From Priestia aryabhattai B8W22 (GTDB taxonomy: Bacteria; Bacillota; Bacilli; Bacillales; Bacillaceae_H), in assembly GCF_000956595.1 (NCBI RefSeq), contig NZ_JYOO01000005.1, forward strand, positions 62,001 to 126,000: a DNA stretch of 64,000 bases, in the 5' to 3' direction. Below are positions 43,599 through 53,638 of this stretch, one piece after another (the stretch's first letter is position 1; every line of letters starts with the position of its first letter). The notes below the pieces were generated by a model that made no database searches, was not told the origin of the DNA, and saw nothing but the letters and a program-made list of their open reading frames with translations. Both the position numbers and the translations under genes were made by a program.

Positions 43599-46226
43599 CT
43601 ACTTTGCTTCGTACCAAGTCTTTCCGTAAGAATAATCTACTTTCAACGGAACTTCTAGCTCTAAAGCATGCTCCATTACTTCTGGTACGATTTTCTCTAA
43701 AATTTTAATTTCTTCTTCTGGAGCTTCAAAAATCAGCTCATCGTGTACTTGAAGCAGTAGCTTAGCCTGAAGATTTTCATCTTTTAAGCGCTTAGCCATT
43801 TCAATCATTGCTTTTTTAATAATATCAGCTGCTGTCCCTTGAATAGGCGTATTCATAGCTGTACGCTCAGCGAAGCTGCGGAGATTAAAGTTTCGGCTCG
43901 TGATTTCAGGCAAGTAACGTCGGCGGTGCAAGAGCGTTGTTACATATCCCTTTTCTTTTGCATCGCGCACAATCGTATCCATATACTCCTGTACACCCGG
44001 GAAGCTTTTTAAATAGCGTTCAATAAAAGTAGCCGCTGCTTTTCTTGTAATTCCTAAACTTTGCGATAAACCGTAATCACTGATGCCGTAGACGATTCCA
44101 AAATTAACTGCTTTAGCCTGACGGCGCATATTGGACGTTACTTCTTCTCTTTCGACATGGAACACATCCATCGCTGTTTTAGTATGAATATCTAAGTCAT
44201 GCTTAAACGCATCAATTAGCTTTTCATCATCTGCAATATGAGCCAGTACGCGCAGCTCAATTTGTGAATAATCTGCCGCAAATATTAACCAATCAGGCTG
44301 TGAAGGCACGAATGCACCTCTTATTTTTTTACCTTCTTCAAGACGAATCGGGATGTTTTGCAAGTTAGGATCTACTGAGCTTAATCTTCCCGTTTGAGTT
44401 AACGTTTGATTAAAGCGGGTATGAACTTTCCCATCGCTTTCATGAATAACCTTTTTTAATCCTTCAATATACGTAGACTGTAATTTTCCTAGCTGACGGT
44501 ATTGTAAAATCTCTGGGATAATATCATGGGCGCTAGCTAATTGCTCTAATACATCAGCTGATGTGGAATAGCCTGTTTTTGTTTTCTTTATGACTGGAAG
44601 CTGCATTTTTTCAAAAAGAACAACTCCTAGCTGCTTTGGTGAATTAATATTGAATTCTTGCCCCGCGTATTCGTAGATTTTCGCTTCAATTTTTTCAAGC
44701 TGTTCTCGAAGATCTTCGCCCATTTCATCCAAACGCGCCCGGTCAATTTTCACCCCTTGATATTCCATATCAGCAAGGACAATGGCAAGAGGCATTTCAA
44801 GCTTTTCAAACAGCTCAAACTGTTCATTCTCAACCAATTCTTTTTCTAACACTTCTTTTAAATACGCTACGGCGGCTGCTTTTCTTATAACATGCTCAGC
44901 TAGCTGATCGTCTTCTGCAATGCTTCGCTTAGCTCCCTTTCCATACACAGCTTCATCTGATTGTACTTGATGATATCCTTTTAATTTTGCAATTGTCGCT
45001 AGATCATCATTTGCCTCAGCAGGATTCAAGATGTAAGAAGCAATCATGACATCATGTTCAATTCCTTTAATTTCATGCCCCGCCCATTTTAAGGATACAA
45101 TTGTACGTTTTCCATTAAACACCGTCTTTTTTACACGTTCGTCTTCTAACCATGCTTTAAATTTAGGAGATGAAAGAGCTGTGTCTTTATCAATAAAATA
45201 GTGGCCATTTTTGTTGCTGATTCCAAAACCGAGCAGCTGATTGTGATGATAGTTTTCTTCATACCCTTCTACGATCAGAGCTGCTTCGCTTGTTAACATA
45301 TCATCGTGAATTTCTTCCGCTATCTCAAACGTCAGTTCTTCAAAATCTGCTTCCTCTTCTGCTGTTTCACCGAATTTAGCAAGCAGAGAATTAAACCCAA
45401 GCTCTTTAAATAAAGAGATGACCTTTGAAGATTCAAACCCGTCATATTTTGCATCTTCTACAGATACTTTAAGAGGCGCTTCGCAATAAATAGTTGCAAG
45501 CTTTTTACTCATGATGGCTGATTCACGATTATCTTCTAGCTTTTCTTTTAATTTTTTACCGCTGACTTGATCGATAGATTGCAATACGTTTTCAACCGTT
45601 TCAAACTCTTTTAATAGCTTTAAGGCTGTTTTTTCCCCGACTCCGGGCACGCCTGGGATATTATCCGAGCTGTCTCCCATAAGGCCTTTCATATCAATGA
45701 TTTGTGCAGCCGTAATACCATACTTTTCATCAATGGCTGCCGGCGTATATGAATCGACATCTGTGATCCCTTTTCTCGTAATATCTACGGTTACATGCTC
45801 TGACACAAGCTGAAGTAAATCTTTATCCCCAGAAATGACTTTTACGGCCATTCCTTTTTGTTCAGCTTGTTTTGAAAGTGTACCGATAATATCATCTGCT
45901 TCATAATCAGGCAGTTCATAGCGCTTAATCCCATATGCATCTAACAACTCACGAATAAAGGGAAACTGCTCTGAAAGTTCAGGAGGCGTCTTTTGTCTGC
46001 CACCTTTATATTCTGTAAATGTTTTGTGACGAAACGTTGTTTTCCCTGCATCAAAAGCCACGAGTAAATGCGTCGGCTTCTCTTCTTCTAAAATACGTGT
46101 CAGCATTGTAGTAAAGCCGTATATGGCATTTGTATGTATTCCTTTATCATTGTTTAAAAGCGGCAAAGCAAAAAATGCACGGTAGGCAATACTATTCCCG
46201 TCAATTAATACTAGTTTTTGTGTCAT
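43599..46226 (-). CDS. polA: DNA polymerase I
   Basis: An 875-residue family A polymerase. The 5'-3' exonuclease/flap nuclease covers about 1-290 (YEADDIIGT, GDSSDNIPGVPGVGEKTA). The middle 3'-5' exonuclease-like domain has lost its acidic metal ligands, as in B. subtilis Pol I and Bst polymerase, so proofreading is not expected. The polymerase domain has motif A DYSQIELRVLAH, motif B RRQAKAVNFGIVYG and motif C VHDELIFE. GGAGG lies seven bases before the ATG. Confidence 0.98.
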   Translation of the reverse strand: MTQKLVLIDGNSIAYRAFFALPLLNNDKGIHTNAIYGFTTMLTRILEEEKPTHLLVAFDAGKTTFRHKTFTEYKGGRQKTPPELSEQFPFIRELLDAYGIKRYELPDYEADDIIGTLSKQAEQKGMAVKVISGDKDLLQLVSEHVTVDITRKGITDVDSYTPAAIDEKYGITAAQIIDMKGLMGDSSDNIPGVPGVGEKTALKLLKEFETVENVLQSIDQVSGKKLKEKLEDNRESAIMSKKLATIYCEAPLKVSVEDAKYDGFESSKVISLFKELGFNSLLAKFGETAEEEADFEELTFEIAEEIHDDMLTSEAALIVEGYEENYHHNQLLGFGISNKNGHYFIDKDTALSSPKFKAWLEDERVKKTVFNGKRTIVSLKWAGHEIKGIEHDVMIASYILNPAEANDDLATIAKLKGYHQVQSDEAVYGKGAKRSIAEDDQLAEHVIRKAAAVAYLKEVLEKELVENEQFELFEKLEMPLAIVLADMEYQGVKIDRARLDEMGEDLREQLEKIEAKIYEYAGQEFNINSPKQLGVVLFEKMQLPVIKKTKTGYSTSADVLEQLASAHDIIPEILQYRQLGKLQSTYIEGLKKVIHESDGKVHTRFNQTLTQTGRLSSVDPNLQNIPIRLEEGKKIRGAFVPSQPDWLIFAADYSQIELRVLAHIADDEKLIDAFKHDLDIHTKTAMDVFHVEREEVTSNMRRQAKAVNFGIVYGISDYGLSQSLGITRKAAATFIERYLKSFPGVQEYMDTIVRDAKEKGYVTTLLHRRRYLPEITSRNFNLRSFAERTAMNTPIQGTAADIIKKAMIEMAKRLKDENLQAKLLLQVHDELIFEAPEEEIKILEKIVPEVMEHALELEVPLKVDYSYGKTWYEAK

Positions 46227-46361
46227 TCATGTTCCTCCATTTCGCTCTCTTCTTATCTTACCTTTATTTTAGCAAACAATAAGCTTTAAGGACAAAAAGT
46301 ACTCTTGAATTCAACGTTTTATTTTCATGCGGCCATAAGATTTGTACATCATAAAATAAAA

Positions 46362-46388
46362 ACACCGCCTAGTTATTTTAGGCGGTGT
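46362..46388 (-). terminator. Terminator downstream of phoPR
   Basis: ACACCGCCTA and TAGGCGGTGT form a 10-base-pair stem, followed on the minus strand by TTTTTATTTT. Confidence 0.8.
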
Positions 46389-46423
46389 AGCATGTGAATG
46401 GATAGAAATTGTCAGAAAGAATC

Positions 46424-46456
46424 GGCGAAAATAGCACGGTTAAAGCTATTTTCGCC
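46424..46456 (-). terminator. Second hairpin downstream of phoPR
   Basis: GGCGAAAATAGC and GCTATTTTCGCC form a perfect 12-base-pair stem with a 9-base loop, about 100 bases past the phoR stop. The T-rich tail is poor, so it may be a structured 3' end rather than a terminator by itself. Confidence 0.5.
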
Positions 46457-46554
46457 TTACATATTGGCTCCTTGGATGAAGGGGTTTCCATGAAAAATTG
46501 TATCAATTAATTATTAAGCTACATTAAATAAATTGTAAAAGGAACGTAAACATT

Positions 46555-48327
46555 TTACATCTGCGGCAAATACTTGTGCAGCTTCACCGAAAAAGTTGTC
46601 CCTTTATTGACTTCACTTTTCACTTCAATTTCCCCTTTATGAGCTTCAACAAGATGCTTAACAATTGCTAATCCAAGACCTGTTCCTCCGGAATTACGGC
46701 TTCTTGCTTTATCTACTCTGTAAAAACGCTCAAAAATACGTGAAATTTCATCAGAATCAATACCGATACCTGTATCTTGAACATGAACCGTAATCGTTTC
46801 TTCTTCCTCTTCAAGCGAAACGTGAACGGTTCCTCCAGACATTGTATACATGAGCGCATTGCCAATTAAGTTAACGAACACTTGCATAAGGCGCTGACTG
46901 TCACCATCAATCCACGCTTCTTCAGGAAGCGTATCTAACGTTAGCGTGATTTCTTTTTCATTCGCTCGGTTTGATAGCACTGTTATGACCTCATAGAGAA
47001 GGGTATTCAAATCTACCGAATGAATGCTTAGTTTAAAACCTTGCTGTTCAACTTTAGATAAATCCAAAAGATCTTGAATCAAGCTCTCCATGCGCTGACT
47101 TTCCGTTAAAATAATAGATAGAAACTGCTGTCGCAGCTGCGGATCTTCCATGGCACCGTCTAGTAATGTCTCACTAAATCCTTTTATAGACGTAATAGGA
47201 GTTTTTAGTTCATGAGACACATTCGCTACAAAGTCACGGCGAACTTGTTCTAGTTTTTTCAGCTCAGTAATATCATGGAAAACAAGCACAATTCCTTTCC
47301 ATTCATCGTTTAAGCCAATAATCGGCGCTCCGTAAACATCAAAATATCTTCGTTCAATATTTAAAGGCAGAACCACTTGTTTTCGAACCTTTACTTCGGT
47401 CATAAATATTTTTTCCACAAGTTTAATGATTTCTTTGTGCTCAAATACCTCATAATACAAGTGATAAAGGAAGTCGTCTGGATGTATATGAAACTGCTCT
47501 TTATAAGCTCGATTCACTAAGTTTATATAGCCTCGACTATCGATAAGAAGCATGCCGCTTCCCATATTTTCAATTAGCGTGCGCAGCCTGTCCTGCTGCA
47601 TTTCTTGATTAGTGATAGACTCTTGCAGATTACGAGCAAGTGCGTTAATAGACTGACTCAGCATCCCTGTTTCATCTACATAATCTTCATATGTACGAGC
47701 TTTATAATTCCCTTTTGCAAGTTCCATAGCCACCTTGGTTGCCGATTCAATAGGACGGGTATAGCGCCCCATAATCTTTACACCTAAGAGTAAAATCACA
47801 ATCAAAGCTAGACCTAAGCTTCCAATAAGAAGGCCCCAGATTTGCTGATTTACTTGTTTTAATGAATCAAACGATGTACTCAGAACAACAAATCCCTCTT
47901 GCTTACCTTCTATAATAAGCGGGATACCATAGTAATATAAGTCGTAATCTTCTTTAATTTGATCAAAGCTTTTTTTGCTGTTTAACTGCTTTTTCAATAC
48001 TTGTTGGATTACAATACTTTTTTCGATTCTTTGCTGCTTGCTACCTGGATTTGAGTCAACTAATATTTTTCCGTCTTTTTGAACGACAGTCGTTCGTACA
48101 CTTAGCGAATGACTGATTTGATCAACTTTAGATTTTAAAGCAGGACTTGTGATGCCTTCTTCGCTAATGTACATTTCCACAAGCTTTGCTTCTTTTTCCA
48201 TTCGCTCTTGAAACGTCTGAAAATAAAAGTTTTTAAACAACTGCCCCAGCAGCAGGCCAAGACCTACTAATACAATAATGATAAGTACTAATAGAGCCAA
48301 AAGTAGCCTTGAACGAAATTTATTCAT
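46555..48327 (-). CDS. phoR: PhoR, phosphate-limitation sensor histidine kinase
   Basis: A 590-residue membrane kinase (B. subtilis PhoR 579). TM1 at about 8-30, an extracytoplasmic sensor domain to about 162, TM2 at about 165-186, HAMP (about 187-240), PAS (about 250-355), HisKA with phospho-acceptor His372 (VSHELKTP), and HATPase_c with NLIGNALMYT, DTGIGID and GGTGLGLAIV. It phosphorylates PhoP when phosphate is scarce. Its start overlaps the end of phoP by eight bases. Confidence 0.97.
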   Translation of the reverse strand: MNKFRSRLLLALLVLIIIVLVGLGLLLGQLFKNFYFQTFQERMEKEAKLVEMYISEEGITSPALKSKVDQISHSLSVRTTVVQKDGKILVDSNPGSKQQRIEKSIVIQQVLKKQLNSKKSFDQIKEDYDLYYYGIPLIIEGKQEGFVVLSTSFDSLKQVNQQIWGLLIGSLGLALIVILLLGVKIMGRYTRPIESATKVAMELAKGNYKARTYEDYVDETGMLSQSINALARNLQESITNQEMQQDRLRTLIENMGSGMLLIDSRGYINLVNRAYKEQFHIHPDDFLYHLYYEVFEHKEIIKLVEKIFMTEVKVRKQVVLPLNIERRYFDVYGAPIIGLNDEWKGIVLVFHDITELKKLEQVRRDFVANVSHELKTPITSIKGFSETLLDGAMEDPQLRQQFLSIILTESQRMESLIQDLLDLSKVEQQGFKLSIHSVDLNTLLYEVITVLSNRANEKEITLTLDTLPEEAWIDGDSQRLMQVFVNLIGNALMYTMSGGTVHVSLEEEEETITVHVQDTGIGIDSDEISRIFERFYRVDKARSRNSGGTGLGLAIVKHLVEAHKGEIEVKSEVNKGTTFSVKLHKYLPQM

Positions 48328-49036
48328 CTACCTTTGGTTCCTCCAGCTTATATCCTAATCCTCTAATCGTTTTTATATAAACAGGTTTTCGCGTGTTGTG
48401 TTCAATTTTCTCACGCAAATGGCTGATGTGCACATCTACAATTCGTGTATCTCCGGCAAAATCATAATTCCACACTGCACTTAGCAGCTGATCACGAGTT
48501 AATACCCGCCCCTTGTACTTTGCCAAATATAATAATAACTCAAATTCTTTTGGAGTAAGCTCAAGCTGCTCTTGATTAAAGTAGGCCTCATAATGATCTG
48601 GAAGAATTTTTAAATCACCGATCATGATGCGCTCGCCATCTTCCTCTTGTTCATTTTCCTGAGCAATAATTTGTGTTCTGCGTAAAATGGCTTTTACACG
48701 CGCTACTACTTCTCGAGGGCTAAATGGTTTCGTCATGTAGTCATCTGCGCCAAGTTCTAGCCCTAATACCTTGTCAAACTCATCGTCTTTTGCAGTTAAC
48801 ATTAAAATAGGCGTCATCACTTTTTGCTGACGAAGCTTTTTACAAACTTCAATTCCATCCATCTTAGGAAGCATCAAGTCTAACACAATTAAATCAGGTT
48901 TTCCTCCTAGTGCCTTGTTGTATCCTTCTTCCCCGTCTTCAGCTGTTTCTACTGTAAAGCCAGCTTGTTGTAAATTATATTGTAATAATGTTGAAATTGA
49001 TTGTTCATCATCTACGACTAATAATTTCTTACTCAT
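48320..49036 (-). CDS. phoP: PhoP, phosphate-limitation response regulator
   Basis: A 238-residue OmpR-type regulator. The receiver domain has Asp9-Asp10, phospho-acceptor Asp53 (LDLMLP), and Lys103 (MTKPF). The C-terminal winged helix binds Pho boxes (about 140-238, LTPKEFELLLYLAKYKGRVLTRDQLL). The frame opens at 49057, but MSKKLLVVDD from the ATG at 49036 matches the family N-terminus. GGAGG lies 14 bases upstream, longer than usual, so the exact start is slightly uncertain. Confidence 0.95.
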   Translation of the reverse strand: MSKKLLVVDDEQSISTLLQYNLQQAGFTVETAEDGEEGYNKALGGKPDLIVLDLMLPKMDGIEVCKKLRQQKVMTPILMLTAKDDEFDKVLGLELGADDYMTKPFSPREVVARVKAILRRTQIIAQENEQEEDGERIMIGDLKILPDHYEAYFNQEQLELTPKEFELLLYLAKYKGRVLTRDQLLSAVWNYDFAGDTRIVDVHISHLREKIEHNTRKPVYIKTIRGLGYKLEEPKVDE

Positions 49037-49214
49037 ATTAACGATATAAGCCTCCATCTAGTTAAATTAAACCGCAGCTTCATCCAAATGATATTATTTT
49101 CTATTTATCTTCTCTTATCATACAATGTTTTAGCCTGGTTCTCCAATACATTTCAACATTTTCAGAAAATATGGCTAAAGAGTTTCTTCTATATTTATAG
49201 ATATTTAAGAGGTT

Positions 49215-49697
49215 TTAAAAATTTTCAAAGTCATGTGTCTCTACTGATGGAAGTCTAAACGGCGGATACACAAGAAACCGGGCCGTTACTACTTTCTCTT
49301 TTTGCTCATTGACCGCTTCCACTTCAATCGTAACAGTTTTAGAAGAAACATCTACCTCTGTGACTTCAAATAAAAATTCAATCGTACTATAATGATGAAT
49401 TTTTTTGGGGAAGGCAACCGTATGTTCTGCAACATGACTTCCAGGCCCAGGCAAGTACTTTGAAATGGCTGCTGTCATAATACCGGTAATCATAATGCTT
49501 GGCACAATAGGTTTCTTAAAAGGTGTCTGAGATGCGTAATCATGCTGAATGTATAAAGGGTTAGAATCATTTGTTAGCCCTAAGTACAATAAGATATCTT
49601 TATCTTCAATTCGTTCAGTTAGCGTTAATTTTTCTCCAACTTTTATATCTTCAATACTTCGACCTATTTTTTGTTTTTTACCTAATACCATCATCAT
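49215..49697 (-). CDS. MaoC-like hot-dog dehydratase family protein
   Basis: A 160-residue MaoC-type hot-dog protein. The pattern GLTNDSNPLYIQHDYASQTPFKKPIVPSIM contains the Asp, Asn and His residues of R-specific enoyl-CoA hydratases (D-x4-H-like arrangement). It may hydrate acyl-CoA or acyl-ACP, but no substrate is shown. It lies between mdh and phoP, which are neighbours in B. subtilis, so it is an extra gene relative to that species. Several ATG codons (MMM) open the frame; the last two are equally possible starts. Confidence 0.85.
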   Translation of the reverse strand: MMMVLGKKQKIGRSIEDIKVGEKLTLTERIEDKDILLYLGLTNDSNPLYIQHDYASQTPFKKPIVPSIMITGIMTAAISKYLPGPGSHVAEHTVAFPKKIHHYSTIEFLFEVTEVDVSSKTVTIEVEAVNEQKEKVVTARFLVYPPFRLPSVETHDFENF

Positions 49698-49734
49698 TCC
49701 ACCTTTTGTATAAAGTAATAGTTTTTCTTTATAT

Positions 49735-49773
49735 ACAAGAAAAATTCGAGGTTTCCCTCGAATTTTCCTTGTG
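49735..49773 (-). terminator. Terminator of citZ-icd-mdh
   Basis: AAAATTCGAGG and CCTCGAATTTT-type arms flanked by ACAAG and CTTGT make a long hairpin between mdh and the MaoC-like gene, with a T-rich end on the minus strand. Confidence 0.75.
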
Positions 49774-49824
49774 ACTATTGTTTGAATATTGATAAAAACC
49801 TATACTCAAACCTACTTTATTGTA

Positions 49825-50763
49825 TTAAGCTAATACACCCATGACAGTTTTGACTGATTTTGCTGATTGATCTAACGCAGCTTTTTCAGAATCAGTAAGT
49901 TCTAATTCAATTACTTGCTCAATTCCTGCAGCTCCTAATACGGTCGGAACACCTAAGTAGATGCCGTTATAACCATATTCACCTTCTAGGTAAGCAATCG
50001 CTGGTAAAATACGACGCTGATCTTTTAAGATCGCTTCTGTCATTTCCACTAAAGAAGCAGCAGGAGCGTAGTACGCACTTCCGTTCCCTAATAAGTTTAC
50101 GATCTCGCCGCCGCCTTTGCGTGTTCTTTCAACAATTGCTTCAAGACGCGCTTTGGGAATAAGCGTTTCAAGAGGAATACCGCCAGCATATGAGTAGCGT
50201 ACAAGAGGTACCATATCGTCGCCATGTCCACCAAGTACAAAGCCTGTGATATCTTTCACTGAAATGTTTAACTCCTGCGCTACGAACGTACGGAAACGTG
50301 CAGAATCTAACACGCCTGATTGACCGATTACACGGTTTTTAGGAAAACCAGATTCTTTAAATACTGTGTACGTCATAGCATCTACCGGGTTTGTTAACAC
50401 GATAATGTGACAGTTTGGCGAGTATTTAACAACTTCTTGAGTAACAGACTTCATAATTTTTTGGTTTGTTGTGACTAAATCATCGCGACTCATACCTGGC
50501 TTACGCGCGATACCAGCTGTAATAATGACAATGTCAGAGTCAGCTGTGTCTTCGTAGTTGGCTGTTCCTGTAATGTTAGCGTCAAAGCCTTGTACAGGAC
50601 TTGCTTCTAACATATCCAGCGCTTTACCTTTAGCTGGATTTTCTAATTGCGGAATATCAACTAATACAACATCAGCTAATTCTTTTTGACCAATTAAAAA
50701 AGCAGTTGTAGCTCCCGTAAAGCCCGCTCCGATAACAGATACTTTTTTACGCATATTTGCCAT
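49825..50763 (-). CDS. mdh: Malate dehydrogenase
   Basis: A 312-residue lactate dehydrogenase-like malate dehydrogenase interconverting malate and oxaloacetate with NAD. Seen are the dinucleotide motif [14 protein letters not shown], the mobile-loop arginine in [21 protein letters not shown], and the catalytic His in [16 protein letters not shown] lies seven bases before the ATG. Last gene of citZ-icd-mdh, 28 bases after icd. Confidence 0.98.
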   Translation of the reverse strand: MANMRKKVSVIGAGFTGATTAFLIGQKELADVVLVDIPQLENPAKGKALDMLEASPVQGFDANITGTANYEDTADSDIVIITAGIARKPGMSRDDLVTTNQKIMKSVTQEVVKYSPNCHIIVLTNPVDAMTYTVFKESGFPKNRVIGQSGVLDSARFRTFVAQELNISVKDITGFVLGGHGDDMVPLVRYSYAGGIPLETLIPKARLEAIVERTRKGGGEIVNLLGNGSAYYAPAASLVEMTEAILKDQRRILPAIAYLEGEYGYNGIYLGVPTVLGAAGIEQVIELELTDSEKAALDQSAKSVKTVMGVLA

Positions 50764-50791
50764 TATAATTCCTCCCCTAAATGAATAGCTA

Positions 50792-52078
50792 TTAAACTGT
50801 TACTTGTTTTCCTAGATTGCTAATTAATTCATCAGCAAACTCTGAACACTTCACTTCTGTTGCACCGTCCATTAAACGTGCGAAATCATATGTTACTACT
50901 TTTGAAGCAATTGTTTTTTCCATTGATTTCATGATTAAATCCGCTGCTTCATTCCAGCCAAGGTGTTCAAGCATTAACACACCTGATAATAATACAGAAG
51001 ATGGGTTTACTTTATCTAAACCAGCATATTTAGGTGCTGTACCGTGAGTGGCTTCAAAGATAGCATGTCCAGTTTCATAGTTGATGTTTGCTCCTGGAGC
51101 AATTCCGATACCGCCAACTTGTGCTGCTAATGCATCTGAAATGTAATCTCCATTTAAATTCATTGTTGCTACTACATCAAATTCACGTGGACGAGTTAAA
51201 ATTTGTTGTAAGAAGATATCTGCAATTGAATCTTTTACAATAATTTTCCCTGCTGCTTCCGCTTCTGCTTGAGCTTTGTTTGCAGCTTGTGCACCTTCTT
51301 TTTCAACGATGCGGTCATATTGAGCCCAAGTAAATACTTTATCGCCGAATTCTTTTTCAGCTAGCTCATAGCCCCAATTTTTAAATGCGCCTTCTGTATA
51401 TTTCATAATGTTACCTTTGTGTACAAGCGTAACAGACTTGCGGCCCTGTTCAATTGCATAGTTGATTGCTGCACGCACAAGACGCTCTGTTCCTTCAGAA
51501 GAAATAGGCTTAATACCTAATCCAGAAGTTTCAGGGAAACGGATTTTATTTACGCCTAATTCCGTTTGTAGGAATGAAACAAGTTTTTGTACTTCTTCAG
51601 AACCCTTTGCATATTCAATACCAGCATAAATATCTTCAGTGTTTTCACGGAAGATAACCATATCTGTATCTTCTGGGCGCTTAATTGGAGAAGGTACGCC
51701 GTCAAAGTAGCGAACAGGACGTAAGCATGTGAATAAGTCTAATTCTTGACGCAATGCCACGTTTAGAGAACGAATTCCACCGCCTACTGGTGTTGTTAAT
51801 GGTCCTTTGATTGCAATTATGTATTCGCGAATTGCATCTAACGTTTCTTCCGGTAACCATTCGCCAGTTTGATTAAATGCTTTTTCACCTGCTAATACTT
51901 CTTTCCAAACGATTTCTTTTTCACCATTGTATGCTTTTGCAACCGCTGCTTCTAATACGCGGGAAGCTGCTGCCCAGATATCCGGACCAATTCCGTCACC
52001 TTCGATAAATGGAATAATTGGATTATTTGGTACGTTTAACACGCCGTTTGCTACAGAAATTTGTTCACCTTTTGTCAT
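50792..52078 (-). CDS. icd: NADP-dependent isocitrate dehydrogenase
   Basis: A 428-residue enzyme converting isocitrate to 2-oxoglutarate. The substrate loop serine region [22 protein letters not shown], the catalytic Tyr in [16 protein letters not shown], the Lys in [10 protein letters not shown], and the metal-binding segment [26 protein letters not shown] are present. The frame opens at 52114, but AAGGAGG lies eight bases before the ATG at 52078. Middle gene of the citrate operon. Confidence 0.98.
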   Translation of the reverse strand: MTKGEQISVANGVLNVPNNPIIPFIEGDGIGPDIWAAASRVLEAAVAKAYNGEKEIVWKEVLAGEKAFNQTGEWLPEETLDAIREYIIAIKGPLTTPVGGGIRSLNVALRQELDLFTCLRPVRYFDGVPSPIKRPEDTDMVIFRENTEDIYAGIEYAKGSEEVQKLVSFLQTELGVNKIRFPETSGLGIKPISSEGTERLVRAAINYAIEQGRKSVTLVHKGNIMKYTEGAFKNWGYELAEKEFGDKVFTWAQYDRIVEKEGAQAANKAQAEAEAAGKIIVKDSIADIFLQQILTRPREFDVVATMNLNGDYISDALAAQVGGIGIAPGANINYETGHAIFEATHGTAPKYAGLDKVNPSSVLLSGVLMLEHLGWNEAADLIMKSMEKTIASKVVTYDFARLMDGATEVKCSEFADELISNLGKQVTV

Positions 52079-52159
52079 GAGAATGACCTCCTTAAAAAAT
52101 TTGTCTACTTTCACTTATGGAAAAGTGCTCAACGAACGTGAGCACCTTCGTCACATTGT

Positions 52160-53278
52160 TTAGCTGCGCTCTTCAAGCGGAATGTACGTTTGTTTTCCAG
52201 GACCGATATAATCAGCTCTTGGACGAATCAAACGATTGTTTGAATACTGCTCTAAAATGTGAGCAATCCATCCTGATACGCGGCTTACGGCAAAGATCGG
52301 AGTAAATAGATCGTGATCAATACCTAAGCTGTGGTATACAGAAGCTGAATAGAAATCAACGTTTGGCGGAAGCTTTTTCTCGCCTGTTACGATCTCTTCA
52401 ATTTTCACTGACATATCGTATAGCGTTGTATCTCCTGCTTGTTTGGTAAGTTTTTCAGACATTTCTTTCAAGTGCTTGGCACGAGGATCACCCTGCTGAT
52501 ACACACGATGTCCAAATCCCATAATCTTTTCTTTTTTCGCGAGCTTTTCGCGAATATAAGGTTCTGCGTTTTCAACTGTTTGAATGTCAGACAACATTTT
52601 CATAACAGCTTCATTCGCTCCCCCGTGAAGAGGACCCTTTAACGCTCCAATAGCGGCTGTAATTCCTGAATAAATATCGGATAATGTTGCCACACAGACA
52701 CGAGCTGTAAAAGTTGAAGCATTTAGCTCATGGTCAGCGTGTAAGACAAGTGCCTTATCAAATGCCTCTACTTGGATATCAGTTGGCTCTTCGCCAGTTA
52801 ACATATATAAAAAGTTAGCGGCAATGCTATAGTTTTCGTTTGGTTCAATTGGCTCTAATCCGTTACGGACTCTTGAAAAAGCCGTTACCACCGTTGGTAA
52901 TTGTGCTTGCAAACGAACAGCTTTGCGATAATTTGCTTCTTCATCCATTAGATCAGCTTCAGGATCGTACAACCCCAATAGTGATACGACTGTTCTTAAA
53001 GCTGCCATTGGATGAACATCTTTAATTGGATAAGTTTTGAAATGATCTAAGACTTCTTGGGGTAATTTAGCGTTTTCTGCTAGTAATCTAGAAAACACAG
53101 ATAATTCTTCTTTGTTAGGTAATTTTCCGTGCCATAGTAAATACACCACTTCTTCAAATGTTGCATAATTCGCTAAATCATCAATATTGTAGCCTTGATA
53201 TGTTAAAGTGTCATCAATAATTGAACTTACTGCTGACGTTGTAGCGACTACCCCTTCTAGACCTCGAGTTGCTGTCAT
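52160..53278 (-). CDS. citZ: Citrate synthase II
   Basis: A 372-residue citrate synthase, the same length as B. subtilis CitZ, condensing acetyl-CoA and oxaloacetate. The catalytic His segments HADHELNASTF and GFGHRVYQQGDPRA and the active-site Asp near residue 310 (NVDFYSASVY) are visible. AAAGGAG precedes the ATG. It opens citZ-icd-mdh, with a long upstream region holding likely regulatory sites. Confidence 0.98.
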   Translation of the reverse strand: MTATRGLEGVVATTSAVSSIIDDTLTYQGYNIDDLANYATFEEVVYLLWHGKLPNKEELSVFSRLLAENAKLPQEVLDHFKTYPIKDVHPMAALRTVVSLLGLYDPEADLMDEEANYRKAVRLQAQLPTVVTAFSRVRNGLEPIEPNENYSIAANFLYMLTGEEPTDIQVEAFDKALVLHADHELNASTFTARVCVATLSDIYSGITAAIGALKGPLHGGANEAVMKMLSDIQTVENAEPYIREKLAKKEKIMGFGHRVYQQGDPRAKHLKEMSEKLTKQAGDTTLYDMSVKIEEIVTGEKKLPPNVDFYSASVYHSLGIDHDLFTPIFAVSRVSGWIAHILEQYSNNRLIRPRADYIGPGKQTYIPLEERS

Positions 53279-53431
53279 AAATCTCCACTCCTTTACAGAA
53301 AAAATTCCCCATACCTTTCTGTGTAAAACGTGAAAAACAAAATTGAGCCTCTGCTCAACTAGACATTAAGTGATATACGAAGCGCCTCTTTTGAATATAT
53401 ATCTTGGAAGAACATTCCTTCACCCCACGCA

Positions 53432-53447
53432 AAGAAAATGCTTACAT
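53432..53447 (-). promoter_or_regulatory. cre-like CcpA site upstream of citZ
   Basis: Minus-strand ATGTAAGCATTTTCTT resembles the CcpA cre consensus WTGNAARCGNWWWCAW with two deviations. citZ is known to be under CcpA control in B. subtilis. Confidence 0.5.
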
Positions 53448-53522
53448 TTCCATTTGTTTCAATAACACACAAAATCAAAACATCTGCATGTGTCATTGTT
53501 TTGTTACAGCCCTATAGGTAAA

Positions 53523-53538
53523 ACATACAATTGTATGT
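53523..53538. promoter_or_regulatory. 16-base palindrome upstream of citZ
   Basis: ACATACAATTGTATGT is a perfect inverted repeat with no spacer, about 245 bases before citZ and about 115 bases beyond the ytwI stop. It looks like a binding site for a dimeric regulator, which I cannot name. Confidence 0.4.
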
Positions 53539-53638
53539 AAAAAGATGCGGCCTCAAAATATATTATAAACAATTATCTGACTTTTGTGAATCAAAAGAGA
53601 GAAGAAATTTTAAAAAAATTATTATTATACAAAAATTT

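Larger units (their letters stand above)
46227..46554. other. phoR/polA intergenic region with two hairpins
   Basis: A 328-base gap with no gene. It contains two strong tandem hairpins, described separately. The polA promoter is not obvious. Confidence 0.6.
53279..53638. other. citZ upstream region
   Basis: A 360-base gap without a gene between citZ and ytwI. It contains a cre-like site, a 16-base palindrome and presumably the citZ promoter, which I could not place with confidence. Confidence 0.65.

Noticed and set aside
53570-53600. CcpC-type dyad (ATAA-N7-TTAT) near citZ
   Set aside because: ATAA and TTAT are present but separated by only four bases, which does not fit the CcpC pattern.
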